A stretch of 64,000 nt of DNA, taken from Hemibagrus wyckioides. Its lineage: Eukaryota; Chordata; Actinopteri; Siluriformes; Bagridae. A program made the translations under genes and the position numbers. This document shows positions 11,030-28,529 of the stretch, piece after piece. The stretch lies in NCBI RefSeq assembly GCF_019097595.1, contig NC_080723.1, positions 12,934,511 through 12,998,510 of the forward strand. The letters are read 5' to 3'. Every line of letters begins with the position of its first letter. Position 1 is the first letter of the stretch. The notes beneath the pieces were generated by a model. That model was given only the letters and a program-made list of their open reading frames with translations. It was not told the DNA's origin and did not search any database.

Positions 11030-12195
11030 GTAACAAAAAGGAAGAGGCTGAATTCATACAAAATGCCCTCGGTTACTAGTGATCGTATGCACGACCGCAA
11101 TATTACTTTGACTAATCTGGAAGCTTTTTTTTTTTAGTTGTTAAAGATAATGTGTAATGTAAGCGTAATGAAGTACGCCCCGGTCCGTTTGGGCCCTGCA
11201 ATGCAGCGCTATGCGGTATGGCGGGGACTTCTTCAGGCACACTCCGGCAGCACAGTTACCTACTGTCTGTCGAAATGTTTTCTCGCTTTAGCTTGTGTAG
11301 CAGTGGATTTGGGATTGAAAAATACATGATTTTGTGTCGTTTGCATTAGGGGTTTGTTAAGTTACGCTACGCCCGAGTTAGGCCTACGGGTGCGTGCGCG
11401 CGCGCGTGTTCAAAGTTCCGTATGTGCTGTAATCATTCTGCATGCTGAACAGCGGTTATAATGTATCATCTGTCAGAGAAACTTTGTCAGTACGTGGGTT
11501 TTCCAAGACCATAACCTGTGCCATGTATTTTGTATAGCATGTGTGTAGGGTATGTAACTGTCCTGGTAACTTTATCAACACTTTTGAAATGAATGAATGA
11601 ATGTTGGGTGCAGATAACTGCACTGACTGCACGAGGCTTCATTTTTTTCTTAAACTTGTCTTAATTCAGATCAAAATGAGCATTAAGTGTTATTCATGTC
11701 TTACAAATATATTCGTATATTACAAATATTGTTCTGTGTATAACCATCAGCACTCTGTCCAGGTAACAGGGTTACAGTCAGTCAGAGTGTGGCTGCTATT
11801 TTAACCCAGACGTGTGTTTGTGTTGGAGTGATTCACCACTAAAACACCTTTGTGCTTGATTAAGTCATAGTATCGGGTTGTGTGTTCAGGACAGAAGTAC
11901 TTGCATCATAATTCTGATTGGTAAAATGATCAAAGCTGTCTTCAGTATGGCACAGGTTGTTGTGAATGTCACAGTATTACAATATACGATGGAGAAGACA
12001 TTATATAGATGGAGAGCATCATAGTGGTATGCTTTGTATTGTCAGGAAAGTTGTGTTTAATGATCATTTTCTCCCATCTACGCTTAACTTGGACAGCTGA
12101 CTCTGGGAAAGGGTGGGATTTTGAATGATCTAAGAATTATGACGTGTAAATGTGAATAGTTGTTGACTGTGGTGTATTGTGTGTGTTCCATCCAG
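11030..12195 (+). other. kras: kras intron 1 (provisional)
   Basis: This is the interval between the candidate untranslated exon and the exon 2 acceptor (CATCCAG at 12189-12195). It holds a short purine-pyrimidine alternating tract at 11,389-11,407 and otherwise nothing recognisable. Confidence 0.4.
11389..11407. repeat. Alternating GC/GT purine-pyrimidine tract
   Basis: The tract TGCGTGCGCGCGCGCGTGT alternates strictly and includes about six CG steps, a classic Z-DNA-prone sequence. It lies in the provisional first intron of kras. Confidence 0.75.
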
Positions 12196-12199
12196 GTGA

Positions 12200-17200
<5,001 letters not shown>

Positions 17201-17255
17201 ATAATGCCTCCGTTTCAGTATCGACTCTGAACAGCTGAAATATTAAGGAACTGCA

Positions 17256-17282
17256 TTTTGTACATTACACTAAATTATTAGC
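17256..17282 (+). promoter_or_regulatory. kras: Deeply conserved kras 3' UTR block
   Basis: Fifty-five bases after the 4B stop, a 27-nt block contains TTTTGTACATTACACTAAAT followed by TATTAGC. As I remember human KRAS, the same string occurs shortly after its stop codon. Identity between fish and human in UTR suggests a binding site for an RNA-binding protein or microRNA. TGTACATT resembles Pumilio-type UGUA elements, but the factor is not known to me. Confidence 0.65.
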
Positions 17283-18994
17283 CTCTTCAGAGTACAGAAT
17301 GGATCCCTATTTTCCTTCATTTGCTATCTTACAAACAAGCTCTTCCTTGTCTAGTGCCAGATGCCCCAATGTGTTGGTCCTGAATTACTTTGTAATGCCG
17401 AATTACAGCCAACAATGAAATTGTGTTGCCGATAGATTAGATACATTTTTCTCTGGGTATTTTTCCTCCATACTCACCTAGAGCTTGTGGTTTAGCAGAT
17501 GGACAGAGAATAGAAGCAACTAGCTTTCTGTGCTGCAGAATCCTAAGGATTAATGAATGTTTCAGTACGAGTTAGATCTGTGGAGGAGTGTTTTGTGCAG
17601 TATAAATGAAAGGACATCCAGTTGAATATTGCAGTTTGCCACACATAATACTAATAGCACAGTGAACTTTGCATATAAGTAAGTTCCTGTTCCATATTCA
17701 ATTTATTTCATTTAATATTGTACAGGATTGACCCCATCATTCTTCAATCTGATTTGGTTATATGATGTAATGAACAGTATATATCCTTATATGATATTCC
17801 TATGTAGGACCAACACTATTTGGGGTAATATTTTGATATCTCCACCACTGTGTAACAGATGGTTTGCCTATCTGGGATGTCAGATTTATATTAACCTGCA
17901 TGTGAACGTCCATTGTAGTCAACTTTGATAATGTGTGTGGATGGTAACCTCTTTAACCCCGATCAGCGTTTTCATTTGCATGCTGTTCTTTGTGTAATTT
18001 CCTTAGAAAGGCAAGGAAATGTTTAAATACTGTGTTTAAAACAGGGCCCTGTTTTCCGGGTGGGAAAATCCTTACCCAGTCGAGTGTTTTGGTTTATTAT
18101 TTTTTTTTCCTTTGGAGACGTTTCTTACACAGTGTTCTGTTTAATTTAATGATTGTCCACATTGAATTAGCATAGTGATTAATGATAATAGCTAGAATTT
18201 AAGACTAAATGCTACACTAGAGTAAAAATCGGTCTAGATGGTGGGTTTCCCAGTCTTCTTCTTATAGTTTGTGATTATTGAAGTTGTAATGTTTGAGCAT
18301 CCAGCAGAGGCTTTTTAAGGATGAGTCTGTTCCGCAGTATGTGATTTTTTTTTTTCCCCTGTTGTGTCCAGCCAAATGCTTTTTTTTTTAAATCAAAATA
18401 TAACCAACCACTAAGAATAATTTCAGTAATAGTATTGAATATTGTTTCTCTACTGATCAGAAAAATTAAACAAAGGCCAACACATGACTTATGCCTCAAA
18501 CAGCTGCATAAATGCCGTTGTAGGGAGACACAACTGACAGCCCAACACTTCTGCCTTTTTCTTGTTAATTTAAACCCAAAAGGCTGGTGTGTAAAACAAA
18601 ATGAAGGTCAATGCCGACAAAAACAAATGTAATTTCAGAGATCTGTTAAAAACAGCGTTGCCTTTTCGTATTTATCGTTTTGTTTTTTTCTCTCTCTCTC
18701 TCTTGTAATCACAGATCCTTAATCAGTGCTTTTTCATTTATTCCATCATATTATATGAATGAAATGGCCTGGTCTATTACTAATGCTGCATCTTTAAAGA
18801 GGCAAACACATTAAAATAAATAAAAAAAACTTCAGGATAACTGTTATTATGCAATGTTAATCCAGGTAAAGGCTGTTTTAAGCTGTTCTGTTACCTCTGT
18901 CCCATTAAGATATGGTAACTTGATTTCTCGCTGTAATCAATTTAGCCGTCTTTTTTTTTTTTTTTTGGTGTCTCTCCCCATCGCACTCTTATTT

Positions 18995-19016
18995 TGTCTC
19001 TCGCTCTCTCGCTCTC

Positions 19017-19075
<59 letters not shown>
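18995..19075 (+). repeat. kras: (CT)n microsatellite inside the kras 3' UTR
   Basis: About 40 CT units with a few CGCT interruptions lie about 150 bp upstream of the distal AATAAA. If the distal site is used, the mRNA carries a long CU tract of the kind bound by polypyrimidine-tract proteins. Confidence 0.95.
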
Positions 19076-19078
<3 letters not shown>

Positions 19079-19225
19079 GTTTGTGGTGTGCCAATGGAGA
19101 AAGTTCTTAAAATACTTCATGTATACCTGGAGTGTATTTTAACAACCTTTGTACAGTTGTGATACAGAAAGATGCATATTTTGTAAATTGTGCTTTAGGT
19201 GTTTTTTTTGTTTTGTTTTTTTGTT

Positions 19226-19231
19226 AATAAA
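19226..19231 (+). terminator. kras: kras distal poly(A) signal AATAAA
   Basis: The signal sits in GTTAATAAATGTCACTTT after a T-rich stretch; cleavage would be expected around 19,245-19,255. No later AATAAA is seen before the Tc1 relic begins. Confidence 0.6.
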
Positions 19232-19250
19232 TGTCACTTTAATAGAGCTG

Positions 19251-20439
19251 AAATAGACTTTCTTTTCTCTAATTGACTTCTGAGCATGACGACTCCTTTT
19301 TTTTTCTTAACGTGGATGAAAATGTCTTTTCCTGTCTTTAAATTGATTTGAAGGAGTACACTGGAAATCGGTGAGCATTTAACTCTTAATTAAACATCAT
19401 TGTGTGCGAGTTAAAATTAAAGGTTGTTAAATCATTTTGACAAATTAGCTCACGAGATGAGACGCTCCTAAATATTTATTTATTTTTTGGTCAGACATTA
19501 ACCTGAAATTCCATTGCAGCCCACTAGAGTGCGCCCTTCTCCCATTATAACCACGCAGTCCCTCATCCTTTATCTCTTTTATGAAATTAAAACTCCACAC
19601 ACTCCTGGATATTCCCTGATTTAATCTATGGCACTGTATCATCCTTCAAAGGTTGGAGGCGTAATTAAATTCTCCATATAAAATGAAATTTAGGACATGA
19701 TTTGGCTGCAGAATCCATCTTTATACATGTTGGTAAGGCAGTGTTCCAAATTAGGTTTAACATTAAGTAAGGCACGTTTTATTCCGTGTGATAAATCTTT
19801 TGCACTTATCGGAAAAATCTCTTCTTGAGTTGGAACCAATTTAAGGAAGGCTGTAGTAAATGTTAGTATGCTGCAATATACATTTGTTTTATTAAGGTTG
19901 GAATGATGAATAGGGGTCACTGTTTTGTGTCAGGTTATTTTGCTGAGTTGGCGCTCAGTTTAGTATTTATTTTAGCATTATTGTATATTATATATATTTA
20001 TGCGCTTGTTCCTATTTTAGAAAGAGTCGTAGTCCAGATTTAAATGGTATGTTAGAGAAAAGGTAAAGTCAAGTCAGTATACTCGATCCAGTTTAATATG
20101 GAGCTCTGTGTAAATAAGATAAGCTGCATTTTTGCTTCAAACATCAACACATTTTTATGTATAAGCCAAAGGGGGATTTATGACAAAAATGTACAAGCTA
20201 TCCAAGCTCAATATGGTCAACAATTTTTTTGTCTTTCCCCCTGAAAGAATTGGAATGGCATGGTCAGTTTTATTATTGTTTTTGGCTGTAAACTAGACAG
20301 ATAATACTGTATATCACATTATTATATTAATATCATCGTTAATTTCCTGATATTTAAATCTACATGTTTTCAAGAAGAACATGGCACTTTTTGTTTTTTC
20401 CCCACCCATTTATCCAGGTAGTCAGAAATATAGGAACTG
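19251..20439. other. Intergenic DNA after kras
   Basis: The stretch is AT-rich, with only short open frames on both strands and no recognised exon, RNA gene or repeat. Confidence 0.6.
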
Positions 20440-21400
20440 ACAGGTGTCTCTTGTCTCCTGTTATTTAGAGAATTAAGAGCTCTGAATGTCTCCCCTTTGC
20501 TTTGAGCCCTTGGATTTGTTGATAAAGACAATTGAGATCTGTCTATGGGAGAAGAGCATGCAAGTTTGAAGCTGAGTAAAGAGGATAAATCACCATTGCA
20601 CAAGCACTGGACAAAGAATTTGGAATGTCCAGAAAAAGAACGAAATCACTGGTGTATTAACAAGCTGACATTAGAAAGCTCTGCCAAAAAAACAACAGTA
20701 GTTGACAAACATTGAGATGTTTAAAGAAGAAAAAAAAAACCCACAACAGTCACTAACAACCTCCACAAGTCAGGGGTGAAGGTTTCAGATGGAAGGAACA
20801 GATGGCAAGACTGGAATTAGCAAAGAAATACAAATGGGCACAAAATGTCTCTACCAAAGGGATGCAATGGGCAAAGTGTGGAGAAAGACAAGATCTGTTC
20901 ATGATCTAAAACGTACAAGCTCCCTGCTGCATGATGGAGGTAGTGTCATGACTTGGGCTTGCATGGATGCTTCTGGTACAGACTCACTAATCATTATTAA
21001 TGATCTTTATTGATATCTCACGATGGTAGAAGCAGAAAGAATTCAGAAGTCTACAGAAACATTCTGTATGCAAATTTACACAGAAATATATCCAATCTAA
21101 TTGGATATATTTCATTCATTATATATCATTATCACGCAGCAAGATAATGACCCAAAACACACCGCCAACACACTGACTTCAGGGGAAAATTGGTAGGTTT
21201 TAGACTGGCCAAGTCAATCATCACACCTTAACTCAATTGAGCAGCATTTCACCCCCTGATGAGCAGACTGAAGGGAGAAACCTCCCAAAACAAACAACAA
21301 CTGAAAGAAGCTGTGCGGTGCAAGCCTGGAAAATCATCACAAATGAAGAATGCAAGAGTTTAGTGATGACAGTGGGGTGTCAGCAATGCGACCAAATAAT
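20440..21400 (+). mobile_element. Decayed Tc1-like transposon (transposase relic)
   Basis: Transposase fragments appear in order on the plus strand: DAMGKVWRKTRSVHDLKRTS, then GGSVMTWACMDASGTDSLII (catalytic-core wording of Tc1 transposases) near 20,840-21,010. Next come QQDNDPKHTANT near 21,138 and DWPSQSSHLNSIE near 21,205 (the DPKHTA and PDLNPIE motifs). Finally KQTTTERSCAVQAWKIITNE occurs near 21,290. The frame is broken by stops and shifts, so the copy is dead. Upstream DNA (GAGAAGAGCATGCAAGTTTG) matches remembered 5' sequence of the same family. Clear terminal inverted repeats were not found, so both ends are approximate. A perfect 13-bp inverted repeat with a 3-base loop lies at 21084-21112. 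Confidence 0.85.
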
Positions 21401-22060
21401 AAGTGTTATTTACTTTAACTTACATTCAATCTATCTGTCCTATTTGCTCACCAACAACTGTCTGGTCTGCCATGAAGGGGCTGTTTTAAGCTATTTAGCA
21501 TGTAGATGTGAATACTACCGTTCTAACACTTACACTGTATTGTAACATGACAGACTGTTGATAACTATTGATATTTTTGTGATGTAGATAACCTATAGAT
21601 TGAATTGAAAGTGTTTGACATAAATATTTTAAATTTCAATTATTCCTATTATTTATTTGTGTATTTCTAAGTTATTTCTGTTGTGTTTAACAAGTTTAGA
21701 GTTTTGTAGAGTTCCCTAGCACCATTTGCTTAAAAACTCATTAACCCTTATCTGGAACAAAAGACACCTCCTTATGCCAGAGAGAGAGAGAGGAGAAGAA
21801 GGAAAGCCAAAGATAGAGAATATTAATAATATTAAATTATGCAGACTGAGGCTTTTTTTCCCCCAGTGTGCCACGCGCTTTGTTCCTAGTATGACAGAAT
21901 AGTAAGGGTAATAGAAGCTTGAGCAGTCAGTGCAAATCTCTGTCGGCCCCCCACCTCCTTTCCCCAAGGCCAGCTTAGGCCAGTCTCTGTCAGTCACACT
22001 CTCCACAGCGCTGTAATCTGGGGACGACATAAAGAGCATGTAGGTTTGATAAAAACCATT

Positions 22061-22061
22061 C

Positions 22062-22122
<61 letters not shown>
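22061..22122. repeat. Compound (CT)n(CA)n microsatellite
   Basis: About 20 CT units pass directly into about 10 CA units. Confidence 0.95.
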
Positions 22123-22253
22123 TACATTCTACCTAAAACCAATCCCTATTTTCAGGGACTCTGGTGGGCAGAGAGAGGCTAGAAATGGGCAATGTTCAAA
22201 AAGTGATAACAGCCAGATTCACAGTAGAGAAATGCCAAAGCATACTCAACTCA

Positions 22254-22255
<2 letters not shown>

Positions 22256-22284
<29 letters not shown>
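22256..22284. repeat. (CT)n microsatellite
   Basis: About 14 CT units in the same orientation lie 130 bp after the compound tract. Confidence 0.95.
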
Positions 22285-22288
<4 letters not shown>

Positions 22289-23464
22289 ATTTTGCAGACT
22301 GAACTGTGCCTGGTCTCACCCGGGTCCTGACCTTGTTAGTAAATGTTCAGTCCCTAATGAGCCATACTTTTGCTTCCGTTCATGCAGCTTAAGGTAGATT
22401 CTAACTTTGTGCATGGCAGTAATGAGACGTCTGCAAGCTTCAATTAAATGCTGTAAAACTAGACAACACAAAACTGACTATGCAACTACTTATATTCAAG
22501 GAGTGCTTTTTTAACAGAAGCGAATGCAGCTTCTATCAATCCAGTAATGAAATAATGAAACACTAATGATATAACTCAACATCATAGTTTTTCAGTAATT
22601 GAAATCATAAAAGCTCAAACCTCAAAACTGAGACAGACTTGTCTGATTGTTGTATAATTGAGCAGTATAGCTAAAAATCTGGCTACTGACATTCACTACC
22701 AGTGTAGACTTCTGGACTCACCTGCTCATACAAGTGTTTACTTCATTTTTAATTCCTAATATTTTAGAATCAAATAAAAACAGCCAGTAAACACAAATGC
22801 AAAGTATTTTAGATTTTCAATTCATAAGAATCATCACGATGAATCTGTGCACACTCTTGGCACCTAAATCACCTTTATGAAGGTTTTTCACCCCAGAAGC
22901 ATTTCATAAATTTCCCAAATAGGCTGCAGTCCTCACGATTTATTTGAGCAAACGATTTAATTTTCAGTAAAAATACATTTTGATTCAGAAATAGATTATT
23001 TTCATTGCATGCATTTGTCTTAGAAACAAATTCGAACCTTCTTTGAGACTGTGGAGAGTATAGTTGTTCACACTTTTGACTGATGGTGTAGTCATCTTCT
23101 ACAACTCAAACTTCAGTACAGGTCTAAAAGAACAAGATACATGGGGAAAAAAAAACACTGACCTCTTATTTTATATTCTTTTCAAACATTTAACGCATGT
23201 CTTGTTAATGCATATTGCATTTTTAGCTGTTTAGAATTCTCCTCATACGCTGGGGGGGATACAAACACTCAACACACTCAGCTGCATATTAAATCTTTAA
23301 ATAAAATACCGTGATTTTACACAGTACCCTTTTGCCCTCACTCTTTCATAGAGGTTTGTCACAATGAAAAATATATATCTGACAAACATGTGATTTCAAA
23401 ACATCTACAGCAAAAAGAAATCAATTGAGTTCACCTTGGCAGTCATGCAGACATAGAACTAGGG

Positions 23465-23468
23465 CAAA

Positions 23469-23535
<67 letters not shown>

Positions 23536-23540
23536 AAATA
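23465..23540. repeat. (TAAA)n microsatellite, about 18 units
   Basis: An uninterrupted AAAT/TAAA tetranucleotide run passes into AAATAATAAAA at its right end. Confidence 0.95.
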
Positions 23541-24129
23541 ATAAAACAGCACCAACAACAACAGTAACAAAATGAATACAGGAGAATTGAAGAGCAAATT
23601 AGAGTTATTAATAATTAATGAACTTTCAGTATTAAAAAAAGGTGATTTTTTATTTTAGTGCCCCTTTATTTATGCACAGTATTATACTTATGTGCTACAT
23701 TTTATTTAATACCTGCTGCTTTATTAGTGCCTTGTCTAGCTGTGCTTATTTTCTTTGAGGAGCATTAATATGGGTTAATTTGTAAAATCTATTTGTTGCC
23801 TTTGTAGATGGCCCTAATTATTTTATTGCCTCCTGAATTGTGTGGGTGTGTGAGTATGAGTAGGAAAATATTAAAATACATTTCGTCTGAAGAGGCTGGG
23901 CGATAGCGTGCAGAGGAACGCTCGCACAGATTTCCTGATGCACTTTCACTTCGAACCACGAAACAAATTGTCACAAGTGTATCTGCGTTTGTTTACCGTG
24001 TGTTATACATTCTCTGCTGCCTGATCAGCCTGAGAGCAGAAATGTGGTGAAATATATTACTCAGGAAGACAAGCTGTCAAAAACATTGCTTAGCAATGCA
24101 GTTTTTTTTTTTTTTTTTTTTTACAGAGA

Positions 24130-24600
24130 GGACAATTTCATCACACCACAGCTTCATTGCAGGAGTTCCCCAAGGGTCAGTTCTTGGTCCACTCTAGTGA
24201 TAAGCTCCCATAAATTCGCTTGTAAATACTCTGCTGTTGACACAACTTTATTTCAAGAATCTCTCAAGTTAATGTGCATAAAACAGAACTGACCCACATA
24301 CCAACTAAGAACTGCTGTATACTGGACCACTGACAGCCTCACAGTCCATTCAGCAAACACTGCTAAGAGTATCTTGGAATAATTACCAGCTCGAGTTCTC
24401 TGATAACATTACATCAAGCACTGTGTCCTTGTGATTTCTTCTTCACAACAGAAAAATGCTGGCTAGAGCTCAAACACTCATACGATTTCTTACAAGACTG
24501 GATTTTCAGAGATGATCATATTAAGTGCTGTATAACACTGCAGCAGTGGTGCAGCAACTCGTGCTTAGGGAAACCACTAGAACAATTTTATGAGGATTGC
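24130..24600 (+). mobile_element. Decayed non-LTR retrotransposon (LINE) reverse-transcriptase fragment
   Basis: At 24162 one frame reads GVPQGSVLGPL, the hallmark fingers motif of non-LTR reverse transcriptases, followed at once by stops. In a shifted frame comes KFACKYSAVDTTLF, corresponding to the YADDT catalytic box with the first aspartate changed to V. Then LNVHKTEL, FSDNITSST and, near 24,530, NTAAVVQQLVL follow in the order expected of L2/CR1/Rex-type elements. Internal deletions and several frameshifts make it a dead fragment. Subfamily and ends are not determinable. Confidence 0.6.
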
Positions 24601-25394
24601 TCTTATTCTGTGGTAGTTTAGCAAGAGCATAGTAGAAATCCAATTTTCTCAAACCCGTTGTATTTAAGAGGGCGTGCATGCAAGAGAAATTCATATTTTT
24701 AAGCAGTACAGCTTAATGTAAAGGTAACTTGTTCCACATGTACTGTCACACCCCAATGTAAAATAATGTTGAAATTCATATCCAGTAGAGATTATACAGA
24801 TGTTCTGTTTATGCTCACACATAGCATAAGTTCAAAGAGGGTTTTTTTTGTCAAACATGATTAATCTCAAAGTCAAAGCAAACAGTCTGTCAATCATAAC
24901 CAGTTGCTTTGTACTCCTCAAAGCCCTCCAGTCTTAGTTAACCTGAATAATTGATGAGTGTGCTGTGGCTGATGTCAATCCTCATTTGAACCTGTTTGCT
25001 TTATTTGCTCCATGCTTAGGTGAACTCACAACTGAGGACTGTATATATGTGTGTGTGTGTGTGTGCACATGTGAGTTCATACTGTATCTGCATGTGCGCA
25101 TAGACATGACATTCACCTTTGCCCAATCCTCCTGCTCTGAGCAGTCTCACACGGGTGATACATAACACATTCATCCCAGGCAGCCAGCAGAACAACCAGC
25201 CTTTTATTACCACATCCATCACCATCAGGCTTCCTCCGGCTGGTGCCATGGTCAGCCTCTACTCCTCTGGGCTCTATGATCACCTCCCTCTATGTTGGCC
25301 ATTTATGTACATCCTCCTGCTCACACACCAAACAAAGAGCCAAGGGGCAACCAAGCTCCAGTCTGCAGAGCACCCCTAATGTTTCAGGGTGTTG

Positions 25395-25437
<43 letters not shown>

Positions 25438-28400
25438 AGTTTTAGTTGAGAAATCTTGCTGAAGTGAATCAACTCATCCTCACTGAATGCTTCTCTCTTT
25501 TCACTCTACTGAAATCTGACTCAGAGGTGCTACAATACCATTACACCACAGAATAACTGCCATTTATACCATTCGTGGCTTTTAGTGCCTTATAAAAAAT
25601 ACTGTAAATGAACTGAGCCATGAATATGCCTGAGTCAATAAATTCCACCAACTGCTATAACTAAATATTAAATTAGTGAAATGTGAGCTTAGTGTGTTAT
25701 TTAATACAACAACTGACTGAAGAGTACAGAGTCTTCAGAACACCATTTAATCACTGGCCTCTCTATGAACATGTTCATTATATCAAATTATACCACAGTG
25801 CCTGTGAATTCTCTTCACACTGGTCAGAAGGTATTCATTAATTTTCTAAAATGACTGACAATCGTGCCAGCTACAAGTGCCAGCTATAAATCACAGGTTT
25901 ATATTAAAGAATTATACAGGAAATTGTATGAGGGCTGAACCACATAAACATATGTAATCAGAGATATGGGGAATTTTTCTTTGAGAAGAACATCTTTTTT
26001 TTTTTTTTTGGAGGGAGTCTCCAGAGACTACATTTTCTGCCATGGGAAAGTCTTTAGGACTGATAGCTCTGTGGTTTCTCAGTAATGAGACAATGTGCAT
26101 TTTTAAAATGATTAAGAGAAAAAAGAGAGGATGACTAGTGTAAGTGATAACAGAAACTGGTTTCGCTTATGACTTTCCATAAGCCTAAATGCGACTATGT
26201 AAATGGATAACAGACATGATGTCGTTTGTTTATAATTAGAAATTTGTAATCATTAGCAAATTGCTGTGGTTTGAGTCTTTAGGGCATGCAGTTATATGAA
26301 AAGAATGAGATTTTAGCTGTATGACCATATCACACAACCCCAACATGTATTACTTTTTTAATAGCACAACCCATCGAGTTATATCCCCTACATATTCAGA
26401 GATGAATGCTGGCCATACTGAGCTGGGAATTAGAATAGAAATGAAATATTCATTGTTATTGTATCATCTAAAAATTTTTTATATTGTTTTCATTCATCAG
26501 CAGCTGTCATTTTAAAATATTGCCTTTGAACGCAGCACACCTCCATACTAACCCATATCTAATATATAGACTTTCCCTTCAGTATGCTGTGGCAATAAGC
26601 TGGATAGAAAATCCAATAGTCCAATCAATACCTTTATTTTATAATAGTCCACGCATTGTGGTTTTGCTGAGACATGGTACTTCAGAGGAACTGTAGAACT
26701 AGGAGCTTACTTAGCTGTTAATGTCTCTCATTCTCCTTACTGCCACTGTGTGAATGCATAAATTACTGAGGATGTTTACCTCTAGCATGGCTTGTGGGGA
26801 TAGAGAGATGCTTTGAGTGTGTGTGTGTGTGTGTGTATGTGTGTGTGTATCTGTGTGCATGCACATCCATGGGGGGAAATTATGCTTTTAATGCAAGTGG
26901 CTGGCAGTGGAGTGGGGATGTTTGGGTAATGCTGGTTACCTTAGTGACAAAGCGAACAGCAAATACAGAGATAGACAAAACTGTTTTTGGTCTTTTGGAA
27001 AGCTTTCCTGCTCTTAAAGATGAGGTAGTTGTTTTGCTCAAAATTAGAGGACTGTGGATGGCACAGATAGGATGTTGAATGTATTTTGTCAGGCTGTTTT
27101 TAATCAGAAAACAGTTTTGCGCGTCTCTGTACTTAATTCTTGCTAACAGTAAACAGATATATCGTCTTAATCCTGCTTGTATGTGTATAATTAAAAACTA
27201 TAGATCTTTTTTTTTTTTTCCATTCTCAATTTGTAATAATCTTCCTCTAGTTAATCATTACTGTCACTTTCTGGCCACAGTTATGTTGGCCTGGTATTTT
27301 TGGTTGGCAGATTGTCTTCAATTCATCAGTATTACTGAGCCCTTCCCATCATTGCTGCTGTACTTGATACTGTTGTAGCAACACCACACACATGCCAATG
27401 CCAGTGTTGTACTGAGAATGAGCCATCACACAGAAAAAATCTGGTCAGTAGTGGTCTTATGTTGGGAAGCTTTCCCCTGATGGACAACGGGCTGAAAAAC
27501 CTCGCCTGGTTCAGACAGTAATAGTACACCTATGGTAATAATAAATTGGCCGGGTATGTGGGTGTATTCTGTGCTGATAACTGGATCATTTGAAAGTTTA
27601 AACAACTTTCTGTAATTTCACCTGTGAGTTCAGTGCAGAGCTTAATTGACAAAGCCACGTGAGGTGCAATTGTATCCAACATTTACCTTATTCCATGTCT
27701 GTCAAGATGAGACACAGAGTGTATGAGTGTGTGTAGCCTCTTCCTCATTCAAGTCATGTCACAGGCCAGACACTCCATTGTCAAGAGACGCTTTCATCTG
27801 CTGACTTCAAATGTGCCTGTCATCCAGTCCAATTATACACAGAGAAATAGCTACTGTTACACCTCAAGAATTGATTGAAGACAAAATAGAAAAGTGAAGA
27901 AAGGAATACCGATTCAAGGACACACTGACACACACACACACAGTCTCTCTCTCTCTCTCTCTCTCTAAAGGGAGCCTGCTAAAGAATGTGTGATTTGCTA
28001 TAAGATTCACTGAATACCTTCATTTTAGATGGCGTCTGATATAAATGATAAATCTAATGAGATTCTCTCTCCACACTTCACATTATGCCCAGAGCCCCTG
28101 AGTCTTGCCTTTCTCTCATCTCTGGAGGATAATACAACCACATAGACAATGAAATCCTATATACATCCCACACACACTGCTGGACACCAATCTGCACAAC
28201 ACACCTGCTCTCTGGCTCTTTGCTTGGGTAAAAAGTCATCTATGCACTAGACACCTAACATGCTTTCTTATCAACTCTCTCATTTTTGTAAAATCTCTCA
28301 GATATGCCACATACAATATTCTCTGTTCCAAAGGGTCAATTCTCAGTAAAGTGTCGACGCACTGTTACTATCCTGGACAAGTCAGACTTGACAGGTTGGT

Positions 28401-28529
28401 GTGGATCGATTTTCAGAGGTTTGTTTGAACACAGGATGATAAATATATCCACAGCAACAAGGAACACCATCAGATATCTCAATTTTAAACTGTCCAAAAT
28501 CACTTTCTAGACTCTCAAATAATGTGTAA
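24601..28529. other. Intergenic DNA, no genes seen
   Basis: The DNA is AT-rich, with a (TG)n at about 25,046-25,066, a (CT)n at 25,398-25,438, a (TG)n at about 26,816-26,850, a T run near 26,000 and a (CT)n at about 27,944-27,966. No recognisable exons or RNA genes were found. Confidence 0.6.
25398..25438. repeat. (CT)n microsatellite
   Basis: About 18 CT units with one TT interruption near the right end. Confidence 0.95.

Larger units (their letters stand above)
17201..19250 (+). other. kras: kras 3' UTR
   Basis: About 2 kb of AT-rich sequence runs from the 4B stop to the poly(A) signal at 19226. Near its start lies a block shared with human KRAS (listed separately), supporting its assignment as UTR. 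An alternative AATAAA occurs at 18815-18820. A let-7-type 6-mer seed match (TACCTC) lies at 18892-18897, which alone is weak evidence. A long CT tract lies just upstream of the distal signal. Confidence 0.75.
21401..24129. other. Intergenic DNA with microsatellites
   Basis: No gene is recognisable. Apart from CT/CA tracts and a (TAAA)n tract listed separately, there is a 20-base poly(T) near 24,101. The longer open frames here are simple-repeat translations. Confidence 0.6.

Noticed and set aside
10606..11100. 164-codon open frame on the minus strand over the CpG-rich block upstream of kras
   Set aside because: It has no recognisable domain, its N-terminal part from the unique DNA is arbitrary, and its end is serine-leucine repeat from a GA tract. 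It is best explained by stop-poor CpG-rich DNA.
18892..18897. let-7 seed match in the kras 3' UTR
   Set aside because: A single 6-mer match is expected by chance in 2 kb; mammalian KRAS is let-7-regulated, but this site alone is not evidence.
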